From the NCBI RefSeq assembly GCF_002734285.1, contig NZ_NSEA01000011.1:268986-332985 (forward strand): 64,000 nt of DNA, given 5' to 3'. How positions within the stretch are numbered: the stretch's first letter is position 1; each line of letters starts with the position of its first letter. Position numbers and translations under genes: made by a program. Of the stretch, positions 44,579 to 52,724 are shown piece by piece. The stretch is from Fredinandcohnia onubensis. Lineage in GTDB: Bacteria; Bacillota; Bacilli; Bacillales; Bacillaceae_L. The notes below the pieces were generated by a model. It had not been told where the DNA came from. It did not search any database and saw only the letters and a list, made by a program, of their open reading frames with translations.

Positions 44579-45439
44579 ATGAATCTATTAAAATTGCGAA
44601 AAATGTTACAGGAGTTTTTACTCGAAGATATTGGAGAACTGGACGTAACTAGTCACTCGATATTCCCAATTGAACAAACAAGTCAAGGCGTGTTTATTGC
44701 AAAAGAAGACGGAATTATTTCTGGATTGGCCATTATTAAAGAAGCCTATCAACTGTTAGATTCAACCATTGTAGTCGAGCTTCGTTTTTCTGATGGAGAC
44801 CGTGTATCTGCAGGCGATACCATCGCGACTGTAAGTGGTCCGACATCCCACCTACTCACTGGTGAGAGAGTGATACTGAATCTCATCCAACGAATGAGTG
44901 GAATTGCAACTGTTACAAACAAATGTGTAGAAGCTTTAAACGATCCTTCCATTCGGATTTGTGATACTAGAAAAACCATCCCAGGACTAAGGATGCTTGA
45001 TAAATATGCTGTTGTATCTGGTGGTGGCAAGAATCACCGTTTTGGGCTCTATGATGGAGTCATGATTAAGGATAACCATATCGCTTATAGCGGTTCAATT
45101 ACAAAAGCTGTTGAAGCTGTACGCGAAAAAATTGGCCATATGGTAAAGATTGAAGTGGAAACGGAAAGCAAAGAAGAAGTTTTGGAAGCTGTAGAAGCTG
45201 GAGCAGATGTAATTATGTTTGATAATCGTAGCCCTGAAGAAGTGAATGAATTCTCAAAGTTAGTACCAAAGGGAATCATCACTGAAGCATCTGGCGGAAT
45301 AACCTTAAATAATTTAGCCACCTATTCTGGTACAGGTGTCCATTATATATCATTAGGATTTTTAACTCATTCTGTAAAAGCCCTTGATATTAGCTTGCAG
45401 GTAAAAGAAGGAAACAAGAAAACTTCTTTCAATGAATGA
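44579..45439 (+). CDS. nadC: Nicotinate-nucleotide pyrophosphorylase (carboxylating)
   Basis: A 286-residue quinolinate phosphoribosyltransferase converting quinolinate and PRPP to nicotinate mononucleotide and CO2. Motifs seen: EDIGELDVTSHSIFP, GERVILNLIQRMSGIAT, CDTRKTIPGLRMLDKYAV, GGGKNHRFGLYDGVMIKDNH and EASGGITLNN. CTAGGAGGC precedes the ATG. Unusually, nadA and nadB are not beside it; the next genes encode a TRAP transporter on the same strand. ModD is a related family, but this copy is NadC-like throughout. Confidence 0.9.
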   Translation: MNLLKLRKMLQEFLLEDIGELDVTSHSIFPIEQTSQGVFIAKEDGIISGLAIIKEAYQLLDSTIVVELRFSDGDRVSAGDTIATVSGPTSHLLTGERVILNLIQRMSGIATVTNKCVEALNDPSIRICDTRKTIPGLRMLDKYAVVSGGGKNHRFGLYDGVMIKDNHIAYSGSITKAVEAVREKIGHMVKIEVETESKEEVLEAVEAGADVIMFDNRSPEEVNEFSKLVPKGIITEASGGITLNNLATYSGTGVHYISLGFLTHSVKALDISLQVKEGNKKTSFNE

Positions 45440-45442
45440 TGG

Positions 45443-45497
45443 TATGCAACCTGAGTACACTTGGCTTGTTAAAAATAGGTGCAACTCGGGTAGCATA
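45443..45497 (+). other. Stem-loop between nadC and TRAP genes
   Basis: TATGCAACCTGAGT (45443-45456) pairs with ACTCGGGTAGCATA (45484-45497) with one wobble and one mismatch. No T run follows and the TRAP gene's GGGGGT site begins 7 bp later. It may set relative expression or mRNA stability within one transcript. Confidence 0.5.
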
Positions 45498-45517
45498 ACC
45501 TTTGGGGGTAAATGTGG

Positions 45518-46525
45518 ATGTCTAAAAAAAATTGGACTTATTTTTTCTTACTTTTAATTAGCAGTATTCTTCTAGCAGGTTGCATGAATAAAGTTGGAGC
45601 GGTGTCTGTCGCAGATACGGACGATATTCGAACGACCATTATTGGCGGACGGACAGGAGGCGCATGGTCTGTTTTTACAGAAGGTATCGCCGAGTCGATT
45701 CGTCGTGAAAATAAAGGTTCACTTATTACGGTTGAGCCTGGCGGGATTGTTGAGAATCCTGCTAGTGTTGGAACAAACACGGTCCCTTATGGAATCTCTT
45801 ACGCCATGACAGCTTATGCAGCATTCAGTGGGACAGAACCTTATAAAGAAGCCTATCCAGATATACGGGCGATTAGTGTGGTAATTCCTGCTAACTATTA
45901 TCAATTAATCGCACGAGCTGACGTAGAATTCGATTCATTAGCCGAGGTGATTGAAAAAAAAGCACCGATGCGGCTAGCTGTTGACCAAAGAGGTTCAGCA
46001 GGTGAAATCATTACACGGACGATTTTACAAGAATACGATGTAACCTATAAAGACATTGCCTCTTGGGGTGGTTCTGTTGATCATTTAAGTGGTTCAAAGA
46101 CGTTTGAATTAATGGGAGATAATCGAATTGATACTACCGGAGATGCAGTATCCGTTCCATCCAGTGACATTTTAGAAGCGGCCATCACAAATGAAATGAA
46201 ATTTATTTCGATGGACCAAGAAATACTTCAAGATGTGGCAGATAAGCTAGGAATGGAGATAGGTACAATTGAGGCAGGGAGTTATGATTTTTTAAACAAA
46301 GATATACACACCCTATATACTCCTGCTATTTTAATTGTTCACAAGGATGTTCCTGAGGAAGAAGTGTATCGCGTTACAAAGGCTATCTATGAAAATATTG
46401 AATATTTAGGCACGGTCCATAAAGAATTTAAGAAGCTATCAGACGAAAACTTTAGCAAAGTTGGGAAGGTCCCTCTTCATCCTGGTGCAAAGAAATTTTT
46501 CAAAGAAAAAGGACTAATTCATTAA
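45518..46525 (+). CDS. TAXI-family TRAP transporter solute-binding lipoprotein
   Basis: A substrate-binding protein of about 335 residues for a TRAP transporter. It has a signal peptide with lipobox LLAGC and the TAXI-type opening TTIIGGRTGGAWSVFTEGIA. The domain also has VDQRGSAGEIITRTILQEY and LYTPAILIVHKDVPEEEVY. I choose the ATG at 45518, properly spaced from GGGGGT; the ATG at 45512 is only 2 nt from it. It captures an unknown organic anion outside the membrane and delivers it to the fused permease encoded next. Confidence 0.88.
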   Translation: MSKKNWTYFFLLLISSILLAGCMNKVGAVSVADTDDIRTTIIGGRTGGAWSVFTEGIAESIRRENKGSLITVEPGGIVENPASVGTNTVPYGISYAMTAYAAFSGTEPYKEAYPDIRAISVVIPANYYQLIARADVEFDSLAEVIEKKAPMRLAVDQRGSAGEIITRTILQEYDVTYKDIASWGGSVDHLSGSKTFELMGDNRIDTTGDAVSVPSSDILEAAITNEMKFISMDQEILQDVADKLGMEIGTIEAGSYDFLNKDIHTLYTPAILIVHKDVPEEEVYRVTKAIYENIEYLGTVHKEFKKLSDENFSKVGKVPLHPGAKKFFKEKGLIH

Positions 46526-46549
46526 ATTTAGAAGGGAGTTCCCAAGATA

Positions 46550-48478
46550 ATGGGCTTTACAAATTATATAACTAGAGCCTTTTCTGAAGGTAAAAAGCGT
46601 GACTTGACAGGTCCCTCTTTTAAATTGTTTATAAGTTTCGCATTGATCTTATCATTATTCCAAATTGTGTCTGTTGTTTGGGGAAAATTAGATCCGATCC
46701 AACTGTTGGCAACTCATCTATCTCTCATTCTAATCTTGACCTTTTTGTATTATAGTTTTTCAAAACAAAGCGGAACAAGCGCTACGCCAACAGTCCCTGA
46801 CTATATTTGTTCATGCTTAGCTTTAGGTGCAGGATTCTATTTTAACATCCACGCAGTACGGATTTCGGAACGGATACCCATTGTCGACCCATTGTCCTCT
46901 TTGGATATTTTTGTAGGCTTCATATTTATCATATTAAGTATCGAAGCAGCTCGCCGCACAATTGGAATGCCAATCGTCATCATCGTATTAATTGGAATCA
47001 GTTATGCACTGTGGGGCCATCATTTAGGCGGACTCATTTGGCATCGGGAATTTTCATTTTCTGAAGTAGTTGAAGATTTAGCTTATAGTTTTAACGGCCT
47101 TTGGGGTTCACCAATTGCGGTCGCAGCATCATTCGTCTATATGTTTTTACTGTTTGGGGCGTTTTTACAAAAGGCAGGTGCGGGTGAGTTCTTCTTCCAA
47201 TTGTCAACCGCTTTAGCTGGAAGAACACGTGGTGGAGCAGCCAAGGTGGCCGTCATTGCGAGTGCGTTTTTTGGCATGATTTCTGGAAGCCCAACAGCGA
47301 ATGTTGTAACAACAGGCTCATTTACGATTCCTGTGAGTAGGCGCTCTGGATACAAACCAACATTTGCTGCAGCAGTTGAGGCAGCTGCATCGACTGGTGG
47401 TAGTATCTTACCACCGATTATGGGGTCCTCTGCCTTTTTAATGGCAGCAATTACTCAGATTCCGTATATATCGATTGTTATTGCTGCGATTATTCCTGGA
47501 ATACTCTACTACATTTCATTGCTTGCGATGGTTCATTTTGAGGCAATAAGATTAGATTTACCAAAGGCAAATAAAGAGGACATTCCTAACGTTTCAAACG
47601 TGTTAAAAGAAGGCTGGTACTATTTTATACCATTGGTTATCTTACTCTTCTTTCTTTTAAATGGCTATAGTGCATCTAGGACTGGTTTTTACGGTGTATT
47701 AGCCATCATCGTAGTAAGCTGGTTTCGTAAAAAAACTCGAATGGGTGTTAAGCAAATTTTTGAAGCGATGGTTGATGGTGCAAGATCATCAATCCCCGTA
47801 ACAACAGCCTGTGCAGCTGCTGGGTTAGTCATTTCAGGTATCATGTCAACGGGACTTGGTGGTAAATTAACGAGTGTTGTCCTCGGGCTAACTGAAGGTA
47901 TGCTCCTTCCTACCTTGATTCTAGTCATGCTCATTTGCATTATTTTAGGAATGGGGATGCCGGTAGCTGCTGCCTATATTTTGACGGCGATGTTAGCTGC
48001 TCCAGCTCTAATGGAATTAGGTGTTTCATTAATGGCCGCCCACTTGTTTATTGTTTATTTCTCTATTTTTTCAGCAATTACACCACCTGTTGCAGTCGCA
48101 GCTTATGCCGCTGCTGGTATTGCCGATAGCAACCCAAACCAAGTTGGGCTAGAAGCGGTTCGACTTGGTTTAGTGGGCTTCATCGTTCCATTTATGTTTG
48201 TTTTAGAACCTGCACTTCTGCTCGATGGTTCACCTATTGAAATTCTTGTTTCATTCTCTACCGCGGTTATAGGTGTTCTTGCACTAAGCGCAGGTGTCAT
48301 TGGCTGGCTTAAACAGGGTACGACAATAGTTGATCGAATGCTATTAATCACAAGCGGACTATTGCTCATTTATCCTCATGTTATATTCAGCGGTATAGGC
48401 ATTATTTTATTTATAGTAGTGTTTACACTTCAAAAAAAGCGCCAAATCCAATACATGCCACTCGAAAAAGGGGCTTAA
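46550..48478 (+). CDS. TRAP transporter fused permease (4TM-12TM)
   Basis: A 642-residue membrane protein fusing the small and large TRAP permease parts, as is usual for TAXI systems. The N-terminal four-helix unit is followed by the DctM-like unit with GAFLQKAGAGEFFFQL, GGAAKVAVIASAFFGMISGS, VEAAASTGGSILPPIMGSSA and ITPPVAVAAYAAAGIA. Uptake is driven by a Na+ or proton gradient. It lies 24 bp after the binding protein with AGAAGGGAG as its ribosome binding site. A terminator closes the nadC-TRAP unit. Confidence 0.9.
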   Translation: MGFTNYITRAFSEGKKRDLTGPSFKLFISFALILSLFQIVSVVWGKLDPIQLLATHLSLILILTFLYYSFSKQSGTSATPTVPDYICSCLALGAGFYFNIHAVRISERIPIVDPLSSLDIFVGFIFIILSIEAARRTIGMPIVIIVLIGISYALWGHHLGGLIWHREFSFSEVVEDLAYSFNGLWGSPIAVAASFVYMFLLFGAFLQKAGAGEFFFQLSTALAGRTRGGAAKVAVIASAFFGMISGSPTANVVTTGSFTIPVSRRSGYKPTFAAAVEAAASTGGSILPPIMGSSAFLMAAITQIPYISIVIAAIIPGILYYISLLAMVHFEAIRLDLPKANKEDIPNVSNVLKEGWYYFIPLVILLFFLLNGYSASRTGFYGVLAIIVVSWFRKKTRMGVKQIFEAMVDGARSSIPVTTACAAAGLVISGIMSTGLGGKLTSVVLGLTEGMLLPTLILVMLICIILGMGMPVAAAYILTAMLAAPALMELGVSLMAAHLFIVYFSIFSAITPPVAVAAYAAAGIADSNPNQVGLEAVRLGLVGFIVPFMFVLEPALLLDGSPIEILVSFSTAVIGVLALSAGVIGWLKQGTTIVDRMLLITSGLLLIYPHVIFSGIGIILFIVVFTLQKKRQIQYMPLEKGA

Positions 48479-48485
48479 AATAAGA

Positions 48486-48518
48486 AAAGTTCAGTGTTGA
48501 GGACACTGAACTTTTTTT
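48486..48518. terminator. Bidirectional intrinsic terminator
   Basis: A perfect 12-bp stem AAAGTTCAGTGT (48486-48497)/ACACTGAACTTT (48503-48514) with a 5-nt loop and T runs, between convergent TRAP and ABC-F genes. Confidence 0.85.
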
Positions 48519-48522
48519 CTCC

Positions 48523-50211
48523 TCATAGCTCTCTTTTCTTTTTCATTAATGCTAAAAGTCTTTTGTCTAGCTCCTCGTATTTAGGGTCATCCTTTGACAG
48601 TGTAGACAGTTGGCCGATTGTTGCACTTATCTCATTTTCAATTAGTAACTTTTCTTCTTCCTTGTTTTGTATTGCCTTAGGTTCTTGATGTTTTTTTTGC
48701 TGATACTCTTCTAGTCTCATTTCCACTCTTTTAATGACATGATTGTCAAAAACAAGTAGTTGATCACACATTTTTTTAAGAAAATAGTGATCATGGGAAA
48801 CCGTTAAAATTGTACCTTCAAAGGACTGTAACATTTTTTCTAGTGATTCCCGACTTGTGAGGTCAAGATGATTGGTTGGTTCATCTAATATCAGGACATC
48901 AACTTCATCTAACAAAAGTTTAACAAGCTTAATTCTCGTCCGTTCCCCAAAGCTTAAAGTGGAGATGGGCTGTTTGATTTTATCTGCATTAAACCCGATG
49001 TTTGCAAATATCGTTCTTGTTTCACTTATCTCATCTCTAGCGGTAACATCAAGATATTCTAGAATTGTCTTTGCTTCATCTAAGTCTGTCACATCTTGTG
49101 ACAGATAACCGATTTTCAAGGAATTACTTTTCCATAATTCCCCTCTTGAAAGCCGTTCCTCCCCCATTATTATGCGAAGCAAGGTGGTCTTCCCACAGCC
49201 ATTTTCACCAAGAATTCCAATTCTTTCCCCAAACTTTACATAAAAATGGCTATTTTGAAACAAGACCCTTTCTCCAAATTTCATTTCTCCATTTTTCACT
49301 TCAACGATTCGTTTTCCTCTCTTTTTACTTTGTTTGAAGTGAAATTGCAACTCATCCTTTTCCTTCGGCTTTTCAACTTTATTCTTCTCAAGCTCTTTTT
49401 CAAGCCGTTTCATTTTGGACTTCATTTGTTTATCCATTTTCTTTGCTTTAACTCGATAGAATTCCTTAAAACCTTCCTGTTTCGTCGATTGGCGATGTGC
49501 TTTATCTGACCAATTTTGCAAATTGCTCATTTGGTTTTCAATTTTTTCTTTATGCTTTTGCTGAATATCGTAGCGATGGAGCTGGCTTTGATACAACCTT
49601 TCCTTCTCCTCATAGTAATTCGTATAATTCCCTTGGTAAATAAAGGAATTGCCGCTTTCAATCTCCAAAATTTGACTAACCGTTTTATCAAGAAAATACC
49701 GGTCATGTGAAATAACAAGAATAGCTCCCTGATAAGCCTTCATTTCCTCAATCAGCCATTCCACACCTTTAAAATCAAGATGGTTTGTCGGTTCATCAAG
49801 TATTAGAAGGTCAGACGAAGATGACCACACTTTTGCTAAGGATAGCTTTGTTTTCTCACCACCACTTAAATGTGCTGCTCTTTCTTGGTCGCAAGTTTGT
49901 ACCCTCAATAACCCAAGTTGACTCGTTTGTTCCAATATCTCCCCGGAAATAGCCACATTCTCGAGTTCGTCATATGCTGCTTCAGCAGCCTGTTTTACAT
50001 ATCCAATTGAAATGGGTCCTGAAGGCATGTCAATTGATCCTTTATCAATTTCAATTTTACCTGTTATGATGTTAGCTAACGTTGTTTTTCCAGCGCCATT
50101 ATCTCCAACAATCCCAATTCGGTCTCCTCTTTGAACCGTACATTCAATATGATTTAGGATCATCTTGTCTCCGTAACTTTTTTGGATCCCGCTCATTTTT
50201 AAAATCGTCAT
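48523..50211 (-). CDS. vmlR: ABC-F ribosomal protection protein, VmlR-like
   Basis: A 562-residue cytosolic ABC-F ATPase with two nucleotide-binding domains: Walker A VGDNGAGKTTLAN and LGENGCGKTTLLR, signatures LSGGEKTKL and LSFGERTRI, and DEPTNHLD twice. The linker between them (WSDKAHRQSTKQEGFKEFYR, then VKAKKMDKQMKSKMKRLEKE) closely resembles B. subtilis VmlR. VmlR ejects lincosamide, streptogramin A and pleuromutilin drugs from the ribosome. The ribosome binding site AGGGAGG lies inside an attenuator hairpin, so expression is probably drug-inducible. The symbol marks similarity, not tested resistance. Confidence 0.85.
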   Translation of the reverse strand: MTILKMSGIQKSYGDKMILNHIECTVQRGDRIGIVGDNGAGKTTLANIITGKIEIDKGSIDMPSGPISIGYVKQAAEAAYDELENVAISGEILEQTSQLGLLRVQTCDQERAAHLSGGEKTKLSLAKVWSSSSDLLILDEPTNHLDFKGVEWLIEEMKAYQGAILVISHDRYFLDKTVSQILEIESGNSFIYQGNYTNYYEEKERLYQSQLHRYDIQQKHKEKIENQMSNLQNWSDKAHRQSTKQEGFKEFYRVKAKKMDKQMKSKMKRLEKELEKNKVEKPKEKDELQFHFKQSKKRGKRIVEVKNGEMKFGERVLFQNSHFYVKFGERIGILGENGCGKTTLLRIIMGEERLSRGELWKSNSLKIGYLSQDVTDLDEAKTILEYLDVTARDEISETRTIFANIGFNADKIKQPISTLSFGERTRIKLVKLLLDEVDVLILDEPTNHLDLTSRESLEKMLQSFEGTILTVSHDHYFLKKMCDQLLVFDNHVIKRVEMRLEEYQQKKHQEPKAIQNKEEEKLLIENEISATIGQLSTLSKDDPKYEELDKRLLALMKKKREL

Positions 50212-50243
50212 AAAAAAACCTCCCTAGAATGTATCTAAAGAGG
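50212..50243 (-). terminator. Attenuator terminator overlapping the vmlR-like ribosome binding site
   Basis: On the minus strand CCTCTTTAGA (50243-50234) pairs over all ten positions (two wobbles) with TCTAGGGAGG (50228-50219) around the loop TACAT, followed by seven T and then the ATG. The hairpin is both an intrinsic terminator and a block of the AGGGAGG ribosome binding site. Confidence 0.8.
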
Positions 50244-50332
50244 ACGTATTTTTCCCATCACAAATAAACGTACAATTTTATTGTACAAAAGGACATGGAA
50301 ATGGGCATACGAATCCTATTCTCTAGATACAC
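50229..50332 (-). promoter_or_regulatory. Antiterminator pairing in vmlR-like leader
   Basis: Minus-strand GTGTATCTAGAGA (50332-50320) is complementary (two wobbles) to TCTTTAGATACAT (50241-50229), which includes the first arm and loop of the terminator. The two structures are mutually exclusive. Between the arms lie a short ORF and the small hairpin GTACAAT-aaa-ATTGTAC (50270-50286). Confidence 0.7.
50258..50308 (-). CDS. Putative 16-residue leader peptide
   Basis: ATG at 50306-50308 to TGA at 50258-50260 encodes MPISMSFCTIKLYVYL. A weak AGGA lies 5 nt upstream. It is placed exactly between the two antiterminator arms, where a stalled or translating ribosome would alter folding. An even shorter candidate (Met-Asp-Asn-stop, 50369-50380) lies further upstream behind AAGGGG. 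Which one is translated is not clear from sequence. Confidence 0.35.
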   Translation of the reverse strand: MPISMSFCTIKLYVYL

Positions 50333-50416
50333 GTTTTTCCTAAATGAAAAATCGGTACGAAAATAAGATTAGTTATCCATTGCCCCTTACCATTCCTTTC
50401 GAATTTTGTTAGGTTT

Positions 50417-50446
50417 AGTATATTATTGATACCTAATTTCTGTCAA
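50417..50446 (-). promoter_or_regulatory. Strong sigma-A promoter for vmlR-like gene
   Basis: Minus-strand TTGACA (50441-50446) and TATACT (50417-50422) with an 18-bp spacer. Transcription would start near 50410, leaving a leader of about 200 nt before the ATG. A divergent -10-like TATAAT (50493-50498) serves the CobW-type gene. Confidence 0.75.
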
Positions 50447-50551
50447 ATCCAACTAACAAGGTTCCTACTTTTCCTTAAAAGCAATTTTTCGCTATAATAG
50501 AGGTTATTCACCTTTAATAAGAAAATGGACTATTAAGAATGAGGAGTTTTT

Positions 50552-51484
50552 ATGGAAAAAGTTGAGGTTTTTATTTTATCTGGATTTTTAGGAAGTGGGA
50601 AAACCACCCTATTACAAAATATTCTTAAGCAAGAAAAGCAATTAGATCGAAAAGTTGCTGTTGTTATGAACGAATTAGGTCAAGTATCGATTGATTCAAA
50701 CGCAGTTTCAGATAACACCCCACTTAAAGAACTGTTAAATGGCTGTGTTTGCTGTACGATTCAAGGACAGCTTGAGGTCCATTTGCAAGGACTATTACAG
50801 GATTATGACTTAGATGCCATCTATATTGAAACAACAGGTGTTGCTCATCCAATTGAAGTATTAGATGCATGTATGTCACCGCTTTTTGCTGATCAATTAT
50901 TTGTTCAGTCGATTGTAACACTAATTGATGTGTATCGTTGGAAAGAAAGGGATTCCTTAAGTCCTCAATTACAAATGCTTTTACGTGAACAGATTCATCA
51001 TGCGGATGTCCTGCTACTCAATAAAATCGACCAGCTGTCTGAAATGGAACAAGGTCAGATGTTATTTGAAATTCAATCCATTAATAGCGAGGCACGAAGT
51101 TTGCTAACGAAGCATGCATCGGTGAAGCTTGATGATCTCCGTACAATTAAAAAAACCGAACAAAAACCACATGAGCGAGCACATGTACATCTCGATTTGA
51201 AGCTAAAAACATATGTGCATTCATTTTCAAATGCACTTGATCTCGATTTATTTGAAGAATGGCTCAGAAAGATGCCTGAAACAATTTACCGGATTAAGGG
51301 CTATTTAAAGTTTACCCATTCGAACAACACTTATTTATTCCAATACTCCTATGGAACACCCATTTACTTAAAAGAGCTTATGAATTATAAGCCAACTTTG
51401 GTATTTATCGGTGAAAAATTGGACCCAACATGGATGAAGGCAGAAATGGAGAAACTAGAGGAAGAAAGTTTGAAGGTTGAATAG
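50552..51484 (+). CDS. CobW/G3E-family GTPase (COG0523), putative metal chaperone
   Basis: A 310-residue G3E GTPase: P-loop SGFLGSGKTTLL (10-21), metal-binding CVCC at 65-68 in NGCVCCTI, IETTGVAHP (switch/Walker B) and base-specificity LLNKIDQ. The C-terminal CobW domain (about 205-300) has YRIKGYLKFT. Members deliver Zn or other metals to client enzymes. The CxCC motif is intact. It is transcribed divergently from the ABC-F gene. No Zur-like operator is evident to me. Confidence 0.85.
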   Translation: MEKVEVFILSGFLGSGKTTLLQNILKQEKQLDRKVAVVMNELGQVSIDSNAVSDNTPLKELLNGCVCCTIQGQLEVHLQGLLQDYDLDAIYIETTGVAHPIEVLDACMSPLFADQLFVQSIVTLIDVYRWKERDSLSPQLQMLLREQIHHADVLLLNKIDQLSEMEQGQMLFEIQSINSEARSLLTKHASVKLDDLRTIKKTEQKPHERAHVHLDLKLKTYVHSFSNALDLDLFEEWLRKMPETIYRIKGYLKFTHSNNTYLFQYSYGTPIYLKELMNYKPTLVFIGEKLDPTWMKAEMEKLEEESLKVE

Positions 51485-51584
51485 TTGGGCCACATTTCCA
51501 AGCATGATTATCACAGATCGTGGGAAGTTAAGAATGAGTAATCGTTTGGTTACTCAAAAAAACTTCTGTCGGGAGTGATGTATC

Positions 51585-51779
51585 ATGGCAAGAAACAAAC
51601 TATTGGTTCCTGGTAGCGAAAATGCTCTAGATCAAATGAAAGAAGAAATCGCCAATGAGTTTGGAGTTCAGCTTGGTGCAGATACGACCGCACGTGCGAA
51701 CGGCTCCGTTGGAGGCGAGATGACGAAACGCCTCGTTGCAATGGCGCAGCAGCAACTTACAAATGGTTCACAACAGTAA
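51585..51779 (+). CDS. Alpha/beta-type small acid-soluble spore protein
   Basis: A 64-residue DNA-binding SASP that coats spore DNA and protects it from UV and heat. It matches the family over its length: [20 protein letters not shown], the germination-protease region EIANEFGV, and [30 protein letters not shown] precedes the ATG. It is expressed in the forespore (sigma G) in relatives; I could not pick a convincing sigma-G promoter. A terminator follows. Confidence 0.95.
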   Translation: MARNKLLVPGSENALDQMKEEIANEFGVQLGADTTARANGSVGGEMTKRLVAMAQQQLTNGSQQ

Positions 51780-51789
51780 CAATTCACGT

Positions 51790-51822
51790 AAAAGGGGGTC
51801 CATATACTGGGCCTCCTTTTTT
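51790..51822 (+). terminator. Terminator after SASP gene
   Basis: AAAAGGGGGTCC (51790-51801) pairs with GGGCCTCCTTTT (51809-51820) using two wobbles, 7-nt loop, followed by TT. Confidence 0.8.
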
Positions 51823-51828
51823 AAAACC

Positions 51829-51866
51829 AAAAAAACCGTCATTCACCTAGAAATGAACGGTTTTTT
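51829..51866 (-). terminator. Terminator overlapping end of small membrane-protein ORF
   Basis: AAAAACCGT-CATT pairs with AATG-AACGGTTTTT (one bulge) around the loop near the TAG stop; T-rich on the minus strand. Confidence 0.65.
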
Positions 51867-52002
51867 CAACATATATTTCATCTGTTGTCTTCATCACTGT
51901 TGGATTTCCCTTTGCCTCAATTGTCCTTACCCCAAGTAGAATCATTCCCACCACTAACAACGCAAACAGTACGACAATAATACAATTTTTAACTAATGCC
52001 AT
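51847..52002 (-). CDS. 51-residue membrane protein
   Basis: ATG at 52000-52002, TAG at 51847-51849. The peptide is MALVKNC followed by a hydrophobic helix (IIVVLFALLVVGMILLGV) and a polar tail beginning RTIEAKGNPTVMKTTDEIYV. GGTGGG lies about 4 nt upstream and a terminator overlaps the 3' end. These signals, not homology, support it. Function unknown. Confidence 0.55.
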   Translation of the reverse strand: MALVKNCIIVVLFALLVVGMILLGVRTIEAKGNPTVMKTTDEIYVEKTVHF

Positions 52003-52176
52003 CTTTCCCACCCTATCGTTTTCTAACCTTCAATTTTATCCGCTTTTTTCCGACATGACCATTGTATTCACGAAAAGAGTTTTTATTCCTGATTATGAAA
52101 AAATGAGTAAAACATCTTTGTTTTCCTCACTTTCTCCGTAATGGGACATATGATGAAGTAAAGGAGGGAAAATCAT

Positions 52177-52362
52177 ATGGAAAGATTGTCTATTTTATTT
52201 TTGGCATGTATTTTAGCAGGTTTTGCCCTTATTAAGGTAACAGAATATGATAGCGTATTAACGAGCCTACATTCCGTATTTACTCTAGTGGGTGCCATTA
52301 CGATTATTGTCTTTTCTTTTGTGCTAATTTTTAAAGGAATTTTAGCATTATTAGGGAAGTGA
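52177..52362 (+). CDS. Small two-helix membrane protein
   Basis: A 61-residue protein with two hydrophobic segments (LSILFLACILAGFALIKV and VFTLVGAITIIVFSFVLIF). AAAGGAGGG precedes the ATG at good spacing. No family recognised. It lies between spore genes, but nothing in it shows a spore role. Confidence 0.6.
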   Translation: MERLSILFLACILAGFALIKVTEYDSVLTSLHSVFTLVGAITIIVFSFVLIFKGILALLGK

Positions 52363-52472
52363 TAGCCACAACGGCTTATCCTTTTTGAATTTTTAGGGGT
52401 TTGTACCTTTCACATTTCTAAAGTTGCCATATGCTAGTACTACCGAGATAATCGAAGGTGGGTGCAAAGCAT

Positions 52473-52688
52473 ATGGCTTCTATCTTTTTAGGACCAATAC
52501 GAATTAACAGCAATGAAGGTATTATCACTACAGGTAATTCCTTTTATGTCTCTCCTACTTCAACCAGTAAAACAATCGCAGGTTCGGGATCATTTAACAC
52601 GGGTATCAATATTACAAATAATAATGGTACGAGTACTTCCAACACCATTGACCCGGATGGTGTCGACTCAAATATTTCTGACACATAA
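52473..52688 (+). CDS. GerPA/GerPF-like spore germination protein
   Basis: A protein of about 71 residues matching the GerPA/GerPF family, coat-associated proteins that let germinants reach inner receptors: FLGPIRINSNEGIITTGNSF, YVSPTSTSKTIAGSGSFNTG and a closing DPDGVD. I use the ATG at 52473 with AAGGTGGG upstream; a GTG at 52458 overlaps that site. A sigma-K-like -10 (CATATGCTA, 52426-52434) lies upstream but without a well-spaced -35. It stands alone and is not in a gerP hexacistronic operon. Confidence 0.85.
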   Translation: MASIFLGPIRINSNEGIITTGNSFYVSPTSTSKTIAGSGSFNTGINITNNNGTSTSNTIDPDGVDSNISDT

Positions 52689-52719
52689 AAACCGTCTACC
52701 TATAAGGTAAGACGGTTTT
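52687..52719. terminator. Bidirectional intrinsic terminator
   Basis: AAAACCGTCTACC pairs with GGTAAGACGGTTTT (one bulge) around TATA; T-rich both ways, between the convergent gerP-like and ABC-F genes. Confidence 0.8.
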
Positions 52720-52724
52720 TCATA

